A stretch of DNA of 64,000 bases from CAXBNV01 sp963977185 (GTDB lineage Bacteria > Pseudomonadota > Gammaproteobacteria > JAGOUU01). Made by a program: the position numbers and the translations under genes. Of this stretch, positions 25,308 to 34,693 are shown in pieces. The stretch spans positions 1 through 64,000 of the forward strand of contig CAXBNV010000004.1 of the NCBI GenBank assembly GCA_963977185.1, in the 5' to 3' direction. The notes below the pieces were generated by a model. It worked only from the letters and a program-made list of their open reading frames with translations. It made no database searches and was not told the origin of the DNA. How positions within the stretch are numbered: position 1 is the stretch's first letter; the number at the start of each line of letters is the position of its first letter.

Positions 25308-25703
25308 TTACCTTTTTTTAATCTTAACTAAAACAGGAGAAATCCCCACAATAAGGACCCCTATAACAAAACCTGTTAATATGAAATTCGCATCATTATA
25401 CCATAAAACAAAAAAAACAGTTAATAATATAATTGAAAAAATTATTTTTATAGCTTCTCCTATAAAAAAATTTCCTAAAATTTTATTAGAATTCTTAGCT
25501 CCATGAGAACTAAAAGCTTTTTGCATTAAAAATAAAGTTGGTATTATAATCGAAGCAATACCAAATAAAATTTTAATAGCCTTACTTAAAGGTATAACTA
25601 AACTAAAGCCTATAAAAACCAAAACACTTAATATTATATATATATTCTTAAGTTTGGTTTTATATATTTTTAATTTATTCTTGGATGAATTATTATGGAG
25701 CAT
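25308..25703 (-). CDS. atpI: ATP synthase assembly protein I
   Basis: Small four-helix membrane protein that helps assemble the c-ring. Hydrophobic segments near residues 22-38, 42-60, 83-101 and 104-124, with GNFFIGEAIKIIFSIILL as the conserved part. Length 131 residues. First gene of the nine-gene atp operon, ending 10 bp before atpB. The ATG at 25703 is overlapped by, or abuts, a gene on the opposite strand, so the operon promoter must lie within that gene or further upstream. Confidence 0.88.
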   Translation of the reverse strand: MLHNNSSKNKLKIYKTKLKNIYIILSVLVFIGFSLVIPLSKAIKILFGIASIIIPTLFLMQKAFSSHGAKNSNKILGNFFIGEAIKIIFSIILLTVFFVLWYNDANFILTGFVIGVLIVGISPVLVKIKKR

Positions 25704-25726
25704 ATAAATATAATATTAAACAAAAA

Positions 25727-26098
25727 ATGAAATTAGCAATACAATTACTAAAAGAACAAAATACTATCAGGTTACTGGCGAATAATAAAGACGATCAAAT
25801 AAGTTTTATTGAGTTGTGTGAAAATGAAATAAATATCTCTTCAGTAAATAATTTCAAATTATCAACATCGTTATTAAAAATAAATTTTATTGAAAATAAT
25901 AATCTATTATTAAAAACAAAAAAAATAAAATTTAAATGCAAAAATTTTAACTTAGTATCCAATGAAAAAATTAATATAAAAAAAGATATTTATAATATAG
26001 ATATATCTAGCTATAAAATAAAAGCCTATTTTAAAAATATAAAAATAAATACTAATAAATTTAAATTAACAGCACCTATAATAAACTTCCTTGTTTAA
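25727..26098 (+). CDS. Small beta-repeat protein of unknown function (VgrG/gp5-tip-like pattern), copy 2
   Basis: Not recognised. 123 residues from the ATG chosen here (MKLAIQLLKEQNTIRLL), because this start aligns with the start of the similar protein at 3324-3674; an ATG at 25685 would add 14 residues and overlap atpI. After an N-terminal helix-like stretch the protein is a run of short alternating strands (LKINFIENNNLLLKTKKIKF, NIDISSYKIKAYFKNIKINT) with a period near 8-10. It is the only plus-strand gene inside a 21-kb minus-strand block, wedged between parB (8 bp away) and atpI, which suggests insertion. Confidence 0.65.
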   Translation: MKLAIQLLKEQNTIRLLANNKDDQISFIELCENEINISSVNNFKLSTSLLKINFIENNNLLLKTKKIKFKCKNFNLVSNEKINIKKDIYNIDISSYKIKAYFKNIKINTNKFKLTAPIINFLV

Positions 26099-26106
26099 TT
26101 AATATA

Positions 26107-27132
26107 TTAATCTGCGCTTAATTTAAACTTATCCATTATTCCATCTAATTCATCTAAACTATGATACTTAATTAATACGCTTCCTGAGCCATTTGATCTA
26201 TGCTTAATAGCAACATTAGCACTTAATGCTATTCCTAGTTTATCTTCTAAATTTTTTACATTAGGGTCGATTAATGAATTATTTTTAAATAATATTTTAT
26301 CTTTCTTATTTAAAATATTTCTGACTAACTCTTCTGTTTGTCTCACTGATAAAGTTTTATCATATACTTCTTTGGCTACTTTTAATTGCTCTATTGATGA
26401 TAAGCTTAAAATGGCTCTTGCATGACCCATTTCTATTTCATCATTTTCAAGCATATACTGAACGCTTTTATCTAGGCTTAATAATCTTAATAAATTAGTA
26501 ACAGATACTCTTGCTCTGCCAATAATTTTAGCAACTTCTACTTGAGTTAAATTAAATTCATCAATTAATCTTTTTAAACCTCTTGCTTCTTCTAAAGGAT
26601 TTAAATCTTCTCTTTGGATATTTTCAATAATAGCTACTGATAAAGCTTGTTTATTATCAAAACTTTTTATAACGGCTGGTATTTTATTTAACCCTGCTAA
26701 CTGCGATGCTCTCCATCTTCTTTCACCTGCAATTAATTCATACTCTTTTGTTGAATTAATAGGTCTTACTACAATTGGCTGAATAACACCTTGTTGTTTA
26801 ATAGAATTAGCTAGCTCATTTAAGCTTTCTTCTGAAAAGTTAATCCTTGGCTGATAACTACCAGGTTTTATTTTTAAAATATCAATATATTTCACTTCTA
26901 TATCATTAGATTTAGAACTAGAAATAATTTTAGGATTAATATTATTTGTCTTCTCTAAAATTTTTGTTGTTAAGTTTTTATCGTTAACTGTAGTTGTAAT
27001 ATTTTCTTTTTCAGATTGTTTCGAATCATTTGATGCAAAAGCAGAAACCAATGTATCATTATCTAAACCACTGCTGCTTAATAAAAAATCTAATGTTCCT
27101 TTTTTTAGACCTTTTGACTTTTTAACGCCCAT
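26107..27132 (-). CDS. parB: Chromosome partitioning protein ParB
   Basis: CTPase/DNA clamp that loads at parS. N-terminal ParA-stimulating tail (MGVKKSKGLKKGTLDFLL), a long polar linker to about residue 75, then ParB/Srx domain with YQPR, GERRWRAS and ENIQREDLNPLEEA, helix-turn-helix LTQVEVAKIIGRARVSVTNLLRLL, and a C-terminal dimer domain. Length 341 residues, about 50 longer than usual because of the linker. Follows parA by 32 bp. Three parS sites lie 11.5-12.6 kb away beyond oriC. Confidence 0.96.
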   Translation of the reverse strand: MGVKKSKGLKKGTLDFLLSSSGLDNDTLVSAFASNDSKQSEKENITTTVNDKNLTTKILEKTNNINPKIISSSKSNDIEVKYIDILKIKPGSYQPRINFSEESLNELANSIKQQGVIQPIVVRPINSTKEYELIAGERRWRASQLAGLNKIPAVIKSFDNKQALSVAIIENIQREDLNPLEEARGLKRLIDEFNLTQVEVAKIIGRARVSVTNLLRLLSLDKSVQYMLENDEIEMGHARAILSLSSIEQLKVAKEVYDKTLSVRQTEELVRNILNKKDKILFKNNSLIDPNVKNLEDKLGIALSANVAIKHRSNGSGSVLIKYHSLDELDGIMDKFKLSAD

Positions 27133-27164
27133 ATATTTCCTTGCAAATATTGTTAATATAGTTT

Positions 27165-27947
27165 TTAAGCAACTGAAACTTCTTCTTGCTTTCTTAAAAC
27201 CTCGCTAGCAAGAGCCAAGTAAGCTGCCGCACCTTTAGACAACTTATCATATTCTAAAATATTCTGACCAAAACTAGGAGCTTCAGCAAGCCTTACATTC
27301 CTTGGAATAACTGTATTATAAACTTTATTTCCAAAATGCTCTATTAACTGCGCTGATACTTCAGCTGTTAATCTATTTCTAGAATCATACATTGTGCGTA
27401 ACAGTCCAGTTATTTGAAGTTTTGGATTTGCACTTTTTTTAATACTATCAATAGTTTTAATCAAAGAAGCCAATCCTTCTAAAGCATAATATTCGCACTG
27501 AATAGGTATTAATACGCCATTAGATGCAACTAGAGCATTAACTGTAAGCATATTTAAAGAAGGCGGACAATCGATTATCATAATATCGTATTTATCTTTC
27601 AAAGGGGATAAGATTTTTTTTAAAATAAATTCTCTTTGTTTTTTTTCTAATAATTTCACTTCTGCTGAAGCAAGATCTATATTACTTGGAAAAAGGTCAT
27701 ATCCTGCTTTTACTTTAATAATACTAGAATAATCAATTTGATCATCATCACTTAGCAAAGCATTAGTAACAGCTGAACTTAATGAGTTTTTATTAATACC
27801 ACTACCCATAGTGGCATTTCCCTGAGGATCTAAATCTATTAGTAAAACTTTTTGTTTAACAAAAGCAAGAGATGCTGCTAAATTTACGCAACTAGTTGTT
27901 TTACCAACCCCACCTTTTTGATTTGTTACTGCTATTACCTTTGCCAC
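27165..27947 (-). CDS. parA: Chromosome partitioning ATPase ParA/Soj
   Basis: Walker-type ATPase that drives segregation of ParB-parS complexes. Deviant Walker A KGGVGKTTS at residues 11-19 preceded by VTNQ; Walker B MIIDCPPSLNML; C-terminal IPRNVRLAEAPSFGQ. Length 260 residues, typical of chromosomal Soj-type proteins without N-terminal regulatory domain. Part of the rsmG-parA-parB order conserved near origins. Confidence 0.97.
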   Translation of the reverse strand: MAKVIAVTNQKGGVGKTTSCVNLAASLAFVKQKVLLIDLDPQGNATMGSGINKNSLSSAVTNALLSDDDQIDYSSIIKVKAGYDLFPSNIDLASAEVKLLEKKQREFILKKILSPLKDKYDIMIIDCPPSLNMLTVNALVASNGVLIPIQCEYYALEGLASLIKTIDSIKKSANPKLQITGLLRTMYDSRNRLTAEVSAQLIEHFGNKVYNTVIPRNVRLAEAPSFGQNILEYDKLSKGAAAYLALASEVLRKQEEVSVA

Positions 27948-28036
27948 AAAATCTCCTAAAAAATGTTTCTTTCATTATGAAAAACTTTTATATAATTATA
28001 ATAATTATATTTTTATTTAAATTTTTTGTTTTTTAT

Positions 28037-28708
28037 CTAAGATAGTTTTTTTAATACAACTAAATTTCTATCAGCATCTAAACTATTTATTGCTAATTTT
28101 ATAATTTCATCAACTTTTATATATTTAATATTGTTTTTACTAAAATAACTAGTTAATTCTTCAAGCTCTGATTCAGGATACTTTCCTTTCATAGCAAACC
28201 AAAAACCATTTGGGCTTATAATTTTTTCAGTTAAAGTTATAAAATTAACCATACTTGAAAAAGCTCTGCTTATTACTATAGAGAATTTGTTTTGAAAATC
28301 TTGTGTTTTTTCATATAACTCAACTCTTATATTAACTGCTTTTGCATTTTTTATTTTTAATTCAATTAAAACCTGATGTAAAAATGCTATTTTTTTTATA
28401 TTACTATCGATTAGAGTAACATTTACATCTGGCATACAAATAGCTAAGATGATGCCTGGTAATCCTGCTCCTGTTCCAACATCTAAAATATTTTTATTTA
28501 ATTGATTTTCAATTAAATATTTTTTTGTATATTCTAATACGGATAGTGAATCAATAATATGTTTGTTAATTATTTCATCTAAGTTATCACAGGATATTAA
28601 ATTATGAACTTTATTCCACTTTTGTAAAAGAACTATATAGTTTTCTAATTTTATAATAATGTCATCTGCAATATCAATATTATTAATTTTTAAATATTTT
28701 CTTAACAT
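28037..28708 (-). CDS. rsmG: 16S rRNA (guanine527-N7)-methyltransferase RsmG
   Basis: Methylates G527 of 16S rRNA. SAM motif ILDVGTGAGLPGI, then VTLIDSNIKKIAFL and ISRAFSSMVNF, typical of GidB. Length 223 residues (E. coli 207). Located 17 bp after mnmG in the mnmE-mnmG-rsmG series. Confidence 0.96.
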   Translation of the reverse strand: MLRKYLKINNIDIADDIIIKLENYIVLLQKWNKVHNLISCDNLDEIINKHIIDSLSVLEYTKKYLIENQLNKNILDVGTGAGLPGIILAICMPDVNVTLIDSNIKKIAFLHQVLIELKIKNAKAVNIRVELYEKTQDFQNKFSIVISRAFSSMVNFITLTEKIISPNGFWFAMKGKYPESELEELTSYFSKNNIKYIKVDEIIKLAINSLDADRNLVVLKKLS

Positions 28709-28725
28709 TTTTATTATTTATACCT

Positions 28726-30615
28726 TTAAGATGCTTTGGATATATTATTAACTTTTTTAATATAAATTAGCAAAAGAGAAATAGCAGCTGGCGTCACCCC
28801 AGGTATTCTTGACGCTTGACCTATTGTACAAGGTTTTTGCTTTGATAACTTTTCTTTTAATTCATTAGATAAACCAGATATAACACTATAATCAAATTTT
28901 TCAGGAATACTTGTATCTTCACTTTTTTGTTGTTTTAATATCTCTTTTTCCTGTCTTATAATATATCCAGCATATTTAGCATTAATAAGAACTTTATTAA
29001 TAATATCTAAATTATCAGATAAGTCTAATTTCAGCCCTAAGCTTTTTAATATTTCATAATTAAACTCAGGCCTTTTTAATAAATCAAACAAGTTTTGCTC
29101 ATGCTGCATCTTAATTTGATGATCATTTAATAATTTTTCAGCCTCTACAGAATCTTTGGTAATCCAATATTTTTTAAGCTTATTTTCTTCTTCTAATATA
29201 TTTTTATATTTTTCTAAAAAATGATTCCATCTATAATCACTAACTAAGCCTAATTCATAACCTATTTTGGTTAATCTTTCATCAGCATTATCTTCTCTTA
29301 AAGATAATCTATATTCAGCACGTGATGTAAACATTCTATAAGGTTCTTTAGTTCCTTTAGTAATTAAATCATCAATTAAAACACCAATATAAGATTCTTT
29401 TCTTTTAGGGTACCATGTTTCTTTATTTTGAGATTTCAAAGCTGCATTAAGACCAGCAATAAGTCCTTGAGCAGCAGCTTCTTCATACCCTGTTGTACCA
29501 TTTATTTGTCCTGCAAAAAATAAATTACCAACATGTTTAGTTTCTAATGTTGGATATAGCTCTCTTGGATCAAAAAAATCATATTCAATTGCATACCCTG
29601 GCCTTGTTATATGAGCATTCTCAAAACCTTTAATACTTCTTATATATTTAACCTGAATATCAAAAGGCAAAGATGTCGATAATCCATTAGGATAATATTC
29701 ATTAATATCTAATCCTTCAGGTTCTACAAATATTTGATGACTGCTTTTATCACTAAATCTAACTACTTTATCTTCTATTGAAGGACAATAACGTGGGCCA
29801 TTACTATCAATAACACCACCATACATAGCAGATTTATCTAAATTACTAGATATAATTTCATGAGTTGTTGAATTAGTTCTAGTTATATAGCAACTTTTTT
29901 GCTTAGGATGTTCTTCTTGTTTTCCTAAATATGAAAAAACAGGTAAAGGTTCATCACTTTTTTGCTCTACCATTTGAGAAAAATCGATAGAATTACCATC
30001 TATTCTTGGAGGAGTTCCTGTTTTTAATCTTGATACATTAAAAGGCAATGCTCTTAATTTTTCAGCAAGCTTATTAGATGCCGAGCATCCTGCTCTACCA
30101 CCTGAGTAATTATTAAAACCTATATGTATTTTTCCGCCTAAAAAAGTACCAACCGTAAACACAACTGTTTTAGCTTTTATAACTAACCCCATTTGGGTTA
30201 TAACTTCTGTTATCTTATTATCTTTGATATTTATATCTTCAACTGTTTGCTGAAAAACATTTAAGTTTTTTTGATTATATAAAAATTTTTTTATAGCTGT
30301 TTTATATAAATCTCTATCAGCTTGAGCTCTTGTTGCCCTAACAGCTGGGCCTTTTTTAGAATTTAAAATTCTAAATTGAATTCCAGCCTTATCAATGGCT
30401 CTTGCCATAATACCATCTAAAGCATCTATTTCTTTGACTAAATGACTTTTACCTATCCCACCTATGGCTGGATTACATGACATCTGTCCTAAGGTATCTA
30501 TACTTTGAGTTAGCAATAAAGTACTTGCTCCAATTCTTGCTGCAGCATGAGCTGCCTCAACTCCAGCATGACCTCCTCCAACAACAACAACATCATAAAC
30601 TTTATTGTAATCCAT
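28726..30615 (-). CDS. mnmG: tRNA uridine 5-carboxymethylaminomethyl modification enzyme MnmG
   Basis: FAD enzyme that, with MnmE, installs the cmnm5 group at U34 of certain tRNAs. N-terminal FAD site VVGGGHAGVEAAHAAAR; catalytic cysteine region QMSCNPAIGGIGKSHLVKEI; GGRAGCSASNKLAEKLR; and C-terminal IPGVTPAAISLLLIYI. Length 629 residues equals E. coli. Starts 3 bp after mnmE. Confidence 0.98.
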   Translation of the reverse strand: MDYNKVYDVVVVGGGHAGVEAAHAAARIGASTLLLTQSIDTLGQMSCNPAIGGIGKSHLVKEIDALDGIMARAIDKAGIQFRILNSKKGPAVRATRAQADRDLYKTAIKKFLYNQKNLNVFQQTVEDINIKDNKITEVITQMGLVIKAKTVVFTVGTFLGGKIHIGFNNYSGGRAGCSASNKLAEKLRALPFNVSRLKTGTPPRIDGNSIDFSQMVEQKSDEPLPVFSYLGKQEEHPKQKSCYITRTNSTTHEIISSNLDKSAMYGGVIDSNGPRYCPSIEDKVVRFSDKSSHQIFVEPEGLDINEYYPNGLSTSLPFDIQVKYIRSIKGFENAHITRPGYAIEYDFFDPRELYPTLETKHVGNLFFAGQINGTTGYEEAAAQGLIAGLNAALKSQNKETWYPKRKESYIGVLIDDLITKGTKEPYRMFTSRAEYRLSLREDNADERLTKIGYELGLVSDYRWNHFLEKYKNILEEENKLKKYWITKDSVEAEKLLNDHQIKMQHEQNLFDLLKRPEFNYEILKSLGLKLDLSDNLDIINKVLINAKYAGYIIRQEKEILKQQKSEDTSIPEKFDYSVISGLSNELKEKLSKQKPCTIGQASRIPGVTPAAISLLLIYIKKVNNISKAS

Positions 30616-30618
30616 AAA

Positions 30619-32139
30619 CTATTTACCTATGCAAAAAGTTGAAAAAATTTCACCTAATAGATCATCAGAAGTAAAAATACCGGTGATTTCTGATAAATTA
30701 TCTTGAGCTAATCTTAACTCTTCAGCAACTAACTCTAGTCCTAGATTTTGCTCTAAGTTTAACTTGGCTAAAATAAGATTATTTGAAACTTTATTTAAAT
30801 AATTAACGTGCCTTGTTCTTGCAATAAAACTTCCTTCTGTATTATTTTTATCAAAACCTGCTTTTTTTAATATATAATTTTTGATTTTATCTATATCTAC
30901 ATTATTACTTTTACTTCTACAAGAACAAAAAATAATATTAATTAACTTACTTTTAGCTGTTTCGTTTAATACATTTACTATATTATTTAACTTATCAATT
31001 CCATATTGTTCATCTATTATATCTGCTTTATTGAAAATAATAGTTAAATTATTTGAGTCTTCAATTTCACTAGAAAACATTCGCTGTTTTAAGTTTTTAT
31101 AAATTTCTTCTGTGGATAAATTAAACTTAATGTCTTGCAAAAACTCATCTAAATCTATTACTAATAAAACTTCCTCTGCTTTTTTTATCTCTTCTTTAGC
31201 TCTTCTAATTCCTTCTTGCTCAACTAAATTATCAGACTCCCTAATTCCAGCAGTATCAATTATATTAACTGGAATACCTGATATTATGATATTTTTCTTT
31301 AATATATCCCTTGTTGTGCCAGCTATGCTTGTTACTATAGCTACTTCTTCTCCACTTAAGAGGTTTAATAAACTAGATTTTCCAGCATTAGGTTTACCAG
31401 ATATTACGATATTAATGCCTTCTTTTAGTACAACACCTTGTTTTGCAGACAATAAAATATTTGAAACTTCTTTTTGTAATTTATTTAAATCTATCTGAGC
31501 TTTTTTATTATCGATAAAATCAATTTCTTCTTCTGAGAAATCTAGTTGTGACTCTATATAAACCCTAAGTTTTATTAAAGAATCCAGCATTAAATTTATT
31601 TTTTTTGAAAACTCTCCAGATAAAGATCTAACCGCAGCTTTTGCAGCAGACCATGATTGAGCATGAATTAGATCAGCAACAGCTTCAACTTGAGCTAAAT
31701 CAAGTTTTCCATTTAAAAAAGCTCTTTTACTAAAATCTCCTGGATTAGCTAAATCTACTCCAAGATAAGTTAGGGTATTTAACATTTTATTTAAAACAAC
31801 AGGACCTCCATGGCCTTGAAGCTCAAGAACATCTTCGCCTGTATAAGAATTAGGACCTTTAAAATAAATAGCTATTCCTGAATCTATTACTTCATCTGAA
31901 TTATTATCTATAAAATTAGTATAATATGCATATCGTGGCTTAGGGGTAAACTTTAAAATCTTTATCGCTATTTCTAAAACTTTAGGCCCAGATATTCTAA
32001 TTATACCAACTCCTCCAAATCCTGTAGGAGTTGCCTGAGCAGCTATAGTTGTTGTATTAATATTATCATCTTTATCAGACTTTTCTGAAAAGACTTCAAC
32101 CTCTTTCAAGTCTTTTTTAACAACTTCTAAACTGCTCAT
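30619..32139 (-). CDS. mnmE: tRNA modification GTPase MnmE
   Basis: GTPase partner of MnmG. Folate-binding N-terminal domain starts at TTTIAAQATPTGFGGVGIIR, central G domain has G1 GKPNAGKSSLLN, G3 DTAGIR and G4 NKAD, and the protein ends with the catalytic CIGK box. It carries about 25 extra residues (MSSLEVVKKDLKEVEVFSEK...) before the point where E. coli MnmE begins; no internal ATG offers a shorter start. Length 506 residues (E. coli 454). Confidence 0.98.
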   Translation of the reverse strand: MSSLEVVKKDLKEVEVFSEKSDKDDNINTTTIAAQATPTGFGGVGIIRISGPKVLEIAIKILKFTPKPRYAYYTNFIDNNSDEVIDSGIAIYFKGPNSYTGEDVLELQGHGGPVVLNKMLNTLTYLGVDLANPGDFSKRAFLNGKLDLAQVEAVADLIHAQSWSAAKAAVRSLSGEFSKKINLMLDSLIKLRVYIESQLDFSEEEIDFIDNKKAQIDLNKLQKEVSNILLSAKQGVVLKEGINIVISGKPNAGKSSLLNLLSGEEVAIVTSIAGTTRDILKKNIIISGIPVNIIDTAGIRESDNLVEQEGIRRAKEEIKKAEEVLLVIDLDEFLQDIKFNLSTEEIYKNLKQRMFSSEIEDSNNLTIIFNKADIIDEQYGIDKLNNIVNVLNETAKSKLINIIFCSCRSKSNNVDIDKIKNYILKKAGFDKNNTEGSFIARTRHVNYLNKVSNNLILAKLNLEQNLGLELVAEELRLAQDNLSEITGIFTSDDLLGEIFSTFCIGK

Positions 32140-32149
32140 TATTTATCAT

Positions 32150-33907
32150 TTACTCACTACTTAAAGCTTTATTATTTAATTTGTCTATAGATATTTTTTT
32201 TAAATTTAAACCTTTTTTGTTTTTATTTATTTTGTCTTTTTTATTTTTAGAATTTTTTTCTGTTTTCATTACATACCATTGTTGCAATATTGATAACCCA
32301 TTATTTACTGACCAATATAAAACAAGCCCTGCAGGAAGGTATAAAAATAAAGCTGTAAATACTACAGGAAGAAACATCATAACTTTTGCTTGAGTAGGAT
32401 CTGCAGGAGGTGGTGATAATTGTTGCTGAATAAACATTGAACCACCCATTATTATAGGCAAAATAAAATATGGATCATGGATAGATAAATCTTTAATCCA
32501 GAAAATAAAAGGAGCTTGTCTTAATTGAACACTTTCCATTATTACCCAATATAAAGCGATAAAAAATGGAATTTGTATAATCATAGGAAGACAACCCCCT
32601 ATTGGATTAACTTTCTCTTTTTTATATAGCTCCATCATAGCTGGACCCATTTTTTGCCTATCATCTCCATATTTTTCTTTTAAGGCGTTTATTTTAGGGG
32701 CTAAATTTTTCATTCTAGCCATTGATCTGTAACTAGTGCTAGATAATTTATAAAACATTAATTTTATTAACACAGTAACTAGAACAATAGCCCATCCCCA
32801 ATTACCTATGTAGCTATGAATAAAATCCATAACCTTGAATATTAAACTTGAAATAGGCCATAAGATACCATAATCAACTGTACGCTCTAAACCTGGAGCA
32901 ATAGCAGATAAAGTATCAACATCTTCAGGTCCAACATAAAATTTTAAATCTGTAGTATATTCTTGACCTGGTTTTACTGAAATTTTAGGTCCCCACATAG
33001 TAATGCTATACAAGTCATTACCTAAACTTCCTACTTTATAATTAAATTTTTCAGATTTAGGTGGAATCCAAGCACTTAAAAAATAATGTTGAATCATAGC
33101 CATCCAACCTGCATCACTAACCCATTCTTTATTTTTTGAAGATTCAATATTTGAAAATGCTAATTTTTGATAACTTTGACTTTGGTCATAAAATGCCACA
33201 CCTTGAAAAGGTGTAAATCCCATAAAGCCTGAAGATGCTTGTGGATTATATTTTTGTTTTAAAACACTAAATACATGCCCTTCCCAATCATTAACCATGT
33301 TATTAATTATTTTATATTTTACATTAATAACGTAGCTATCTTTAGAAAACTCAAAGGTTTTAATTACTTTTAAATTTTTATCTTTATTTACCCATATTAA
33401 ATCTACGCTAGATTCGTGATTAATACTTGATTGAAAATCATAAGAGTCTTTATTACTAAAAAAATAAGCTCTTGAGTCTGGACTATCTGGCCCATATTTA
33501 CTAGTTAAACCATTAGGAGCAATATATAAATCTTTATTTGAATCATTTAACAAATCTAAAGACTCTTTAGATTTTAAAGTTTTGTTATATTTTAATAACT
33601 TAGCCCCGACTATATTACCACCTGATTTATCTATACTTAAATCTAAAAGATTCGTTTTGATATTAATATAATCTTTAACTTCATGAGTTTTTGATTCAGT
33701 ATTTGTATCTAATTGATTATTATAAACATTCTCTTTTATACTAGGAACATCACTTTCCACTTTTTTATGATTACTAGAGCCATCAACTGACTGAGAAATA
33801 ACTGAATTATTAGCATCTATTGATGTATTTGTTTTATTCCATGACTCATAAAGTGTGTAACTAAGGAAAATTACTAAAGCAAATAAAAGAGTTCTTATAA
33901 ATTCCAT
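32150..33907 (-). CDS. yidC: Membrane protein insertase YidC
   Basis: Inserts and folds inner-membrane proteins, alone or with SecYEG. N-terminal membrane anchor (residues 4-20), large periplasmic P1 domain (to about 345), then five membrane segments including WGWAIVLVTVLIKLMFYKLS with the functional Arg/Lys groove region and YWSVNNGLSILQQWYVM. C-terminus is Lys-rich, as in ribosome-binding tails. Length 585 residues. In the conserved rpmH-rnpA-yidD-yidC-mnmE order. Confidence 0.97.
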   Translation of the reverse strand: MEFIRTLLFALVIFLSYTLYESWNKTNTSIDANNSVISQSVDGSSNHKKVESDVPSIKENVYNNQLDTNTESKTHEVKDYINIKTNLLDLSIDKSGGNIVGAKLLKYNKTLKSKESLDLLNDSNKDLYIAPNGLTSKYGPDSPDSRAYFFSNKDSYDFQSSINHESSVDLIWVNKDKNLKVIKTFEFSKDSYVINVKYKIINNMVNDWEGHVFSVLKQKYNPQASSGFMGFTPFQGVAFYDQSQSYQKLAFSNIESSKNKEWVSDAGWMAMIQHYFLSAWIPPKSEKFNYKVGSLGNDLYSITMWGPKISVKPGQEYTTDLKFYVGPEDVDTLSAIAPGLERTVDYGILWPISSLIFKVMDFIHSYIGNWGWAIVLVTVLIKLMFYKLSSTSYRSMARMKNLAPKINALKEKYGDDRQKMGPAMMELYKKEKVNPIGGCLPMIIQIPFFIALYWVIMESVQLRQAPFIFWIKDLSIHDPYFILPIIMGGSMFIQQQLSPPPADPTQAKVMMFLPVVFTALFLYLPAGLVLYWSVNNGLSILQQWYVMKTEKNSKNKKDKINKNKKGLNLKKISIDKLNNKALSSE

Positions 33908-33943
33908 AAATATAAATATAACGTTAGTTTAAATTACTTAAAA

Positions 33944-34174
33944 TTAAGGCACAGGATCAAAACCGCTATGACGTCCTGGCCTACACCGCAAAATTCTTTT
34001 CAATGTTAGCAGAAAACCTAACCAAAAACCATGCTTTTTTAAAGCTTCAATACAGTAATCAGAGCAACTGGGGTAAAATCGGCAACAAGGCTTAAAATAA
34101 CTTTTACTAAATAACTGATAAAATTTAATAAAATAAACAAATATTAATATTATACCAGCTTTAATTTTTCCCAT
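33944..34174 (-). CDS. yidD: Membrane protein insertion efficiency factor YidD
   Basis: Small protein aiding YidC-dependent insertion. The conserved CRFYPSCSDYCIEALKKHG (cysteine-containing core) and C-terminal CRPGRHSGFDPVP are diagnostic. Length 76 residues. Overlaps the end of rnpA by 25 nt, a common arrangement. Confidence 0.95.
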   Translation of the reverse strand: MGKIKAGIILIFVYFIKFYQLFSKSYFKPCCRFYPSCSDYCIEALKKHGFWLGFLLTLKRILRCRPGRHSGFDPVP

Positions 34175-34470
34175 AAGAAAGATAAATCTAAAAAAAGTTT
34201 TTTATTTTCTTGATTATAAGCATATTTTTTAGGCATGACTACGATATCAAAAGAAGAATTATTATTACCTTCAAATTTTAATCTAAAACTTTCACGTATA
34301 ATTCTTTTTAGCCTATTTCTAGAAACAGCTTTTTTTGAGAATTTTTTACTAACTGTAATACCTAATCTATTACAACTTAAGTTATTATCGAGATACCACA
34401 AGACAAAATATTTAGATATTATTTTGTCTTGTCTATTAAATATTCTTTTAAAATCACTAAGTTTTTGCAA
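34150..34470 (-). CDS. rnpA: Ribonuclease P protein component
   Basis: Protein cofactor of RNase P for tRNA 5' maturation. RNR motif SRNRLKRIIRESFRL is clear; GITVSKKFSKKAVSRNR precedes it. Length 106 residues, slightly short. The only available start is TTG (MQKLSDFKRIF); no good ribosome binding site is seen, so it may depend on translation of rpmH, whose stop lies 28 bp upstream. Confidence 0.95.
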   Translation of the reverse strand: MQKLSDFKRIFNRQDKIISKYFVLWYLDNNLSCNRLGITVSKKFSKKAVSRNRLKRIIRESFRLKFEGNNNSSFDIVVMPKKYAYNQENKKLFLDLSFLWEKLKLV

Positions 34471-34498
34471 AATATTTATTACAGTATTATTTAGAATA

Positions 34499-34618
34499 TT
34501 AAGCAGCTAATCTTTTTCTTCCTTTTCTACGTCTAGCATTTAAAATGCTTTTACTTCTTGATCTGAATCCATGAGTCTTAGCTCTTTTTCTAGTATTTGG
34601 CTGAAATGTTCTTTTCAT
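34499..34618 (-). CDS. rpmH: 50S ribosomal protein L34, shortened
   Basis: 39 residues: MKRTFQPNTRKRAKTHGFRS, then RSKSILNARRRKGRKRLAA. Both conserved ends of L34 (MKRTFQP...HGFRxR and ARRxKGRxRL) are intact. The usual 44-46 residue protein has a loop with M-x-T-x-x-G-R between them; here about five residues including that GR are missing, in frame. A good ribosome binding site (AAAAGG) lies upstream of the ATG. First gene of the minus-strand series away from oriC. Confidence 0.95.
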   Translation of the reverse strand: MKRTFQPNTRKRAKTHGFRSRSKSILNARRRKGRKRLAA

Positions 34619-34664
34619 AATTATGGCCTTTTAAAATAAAATCATATGAATCTATAAAGGAAGT

Positions 34665-34693
34665 ATAATAAAAAATATTTAAAACATAGTCAA
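34665..34693 (-). promoter_or_regulatory. Promoter of rpmH-rnpA
   Basis: On the minus strand TTGACT (34688-34693), a 17-bp spacer and TATTAT (34665-34670), about 47 bp before the rpmH start. Strong sigma-70 match in the expected place. Confidence 0.6.

Noticed and set aside
27980..28015. AT-only inverted repeat between rsmG and parA as a terminator
   Set aside because: The stem has no G-C pairs and on the transcribed (minus) strand it is followed by A residues, not Ts.
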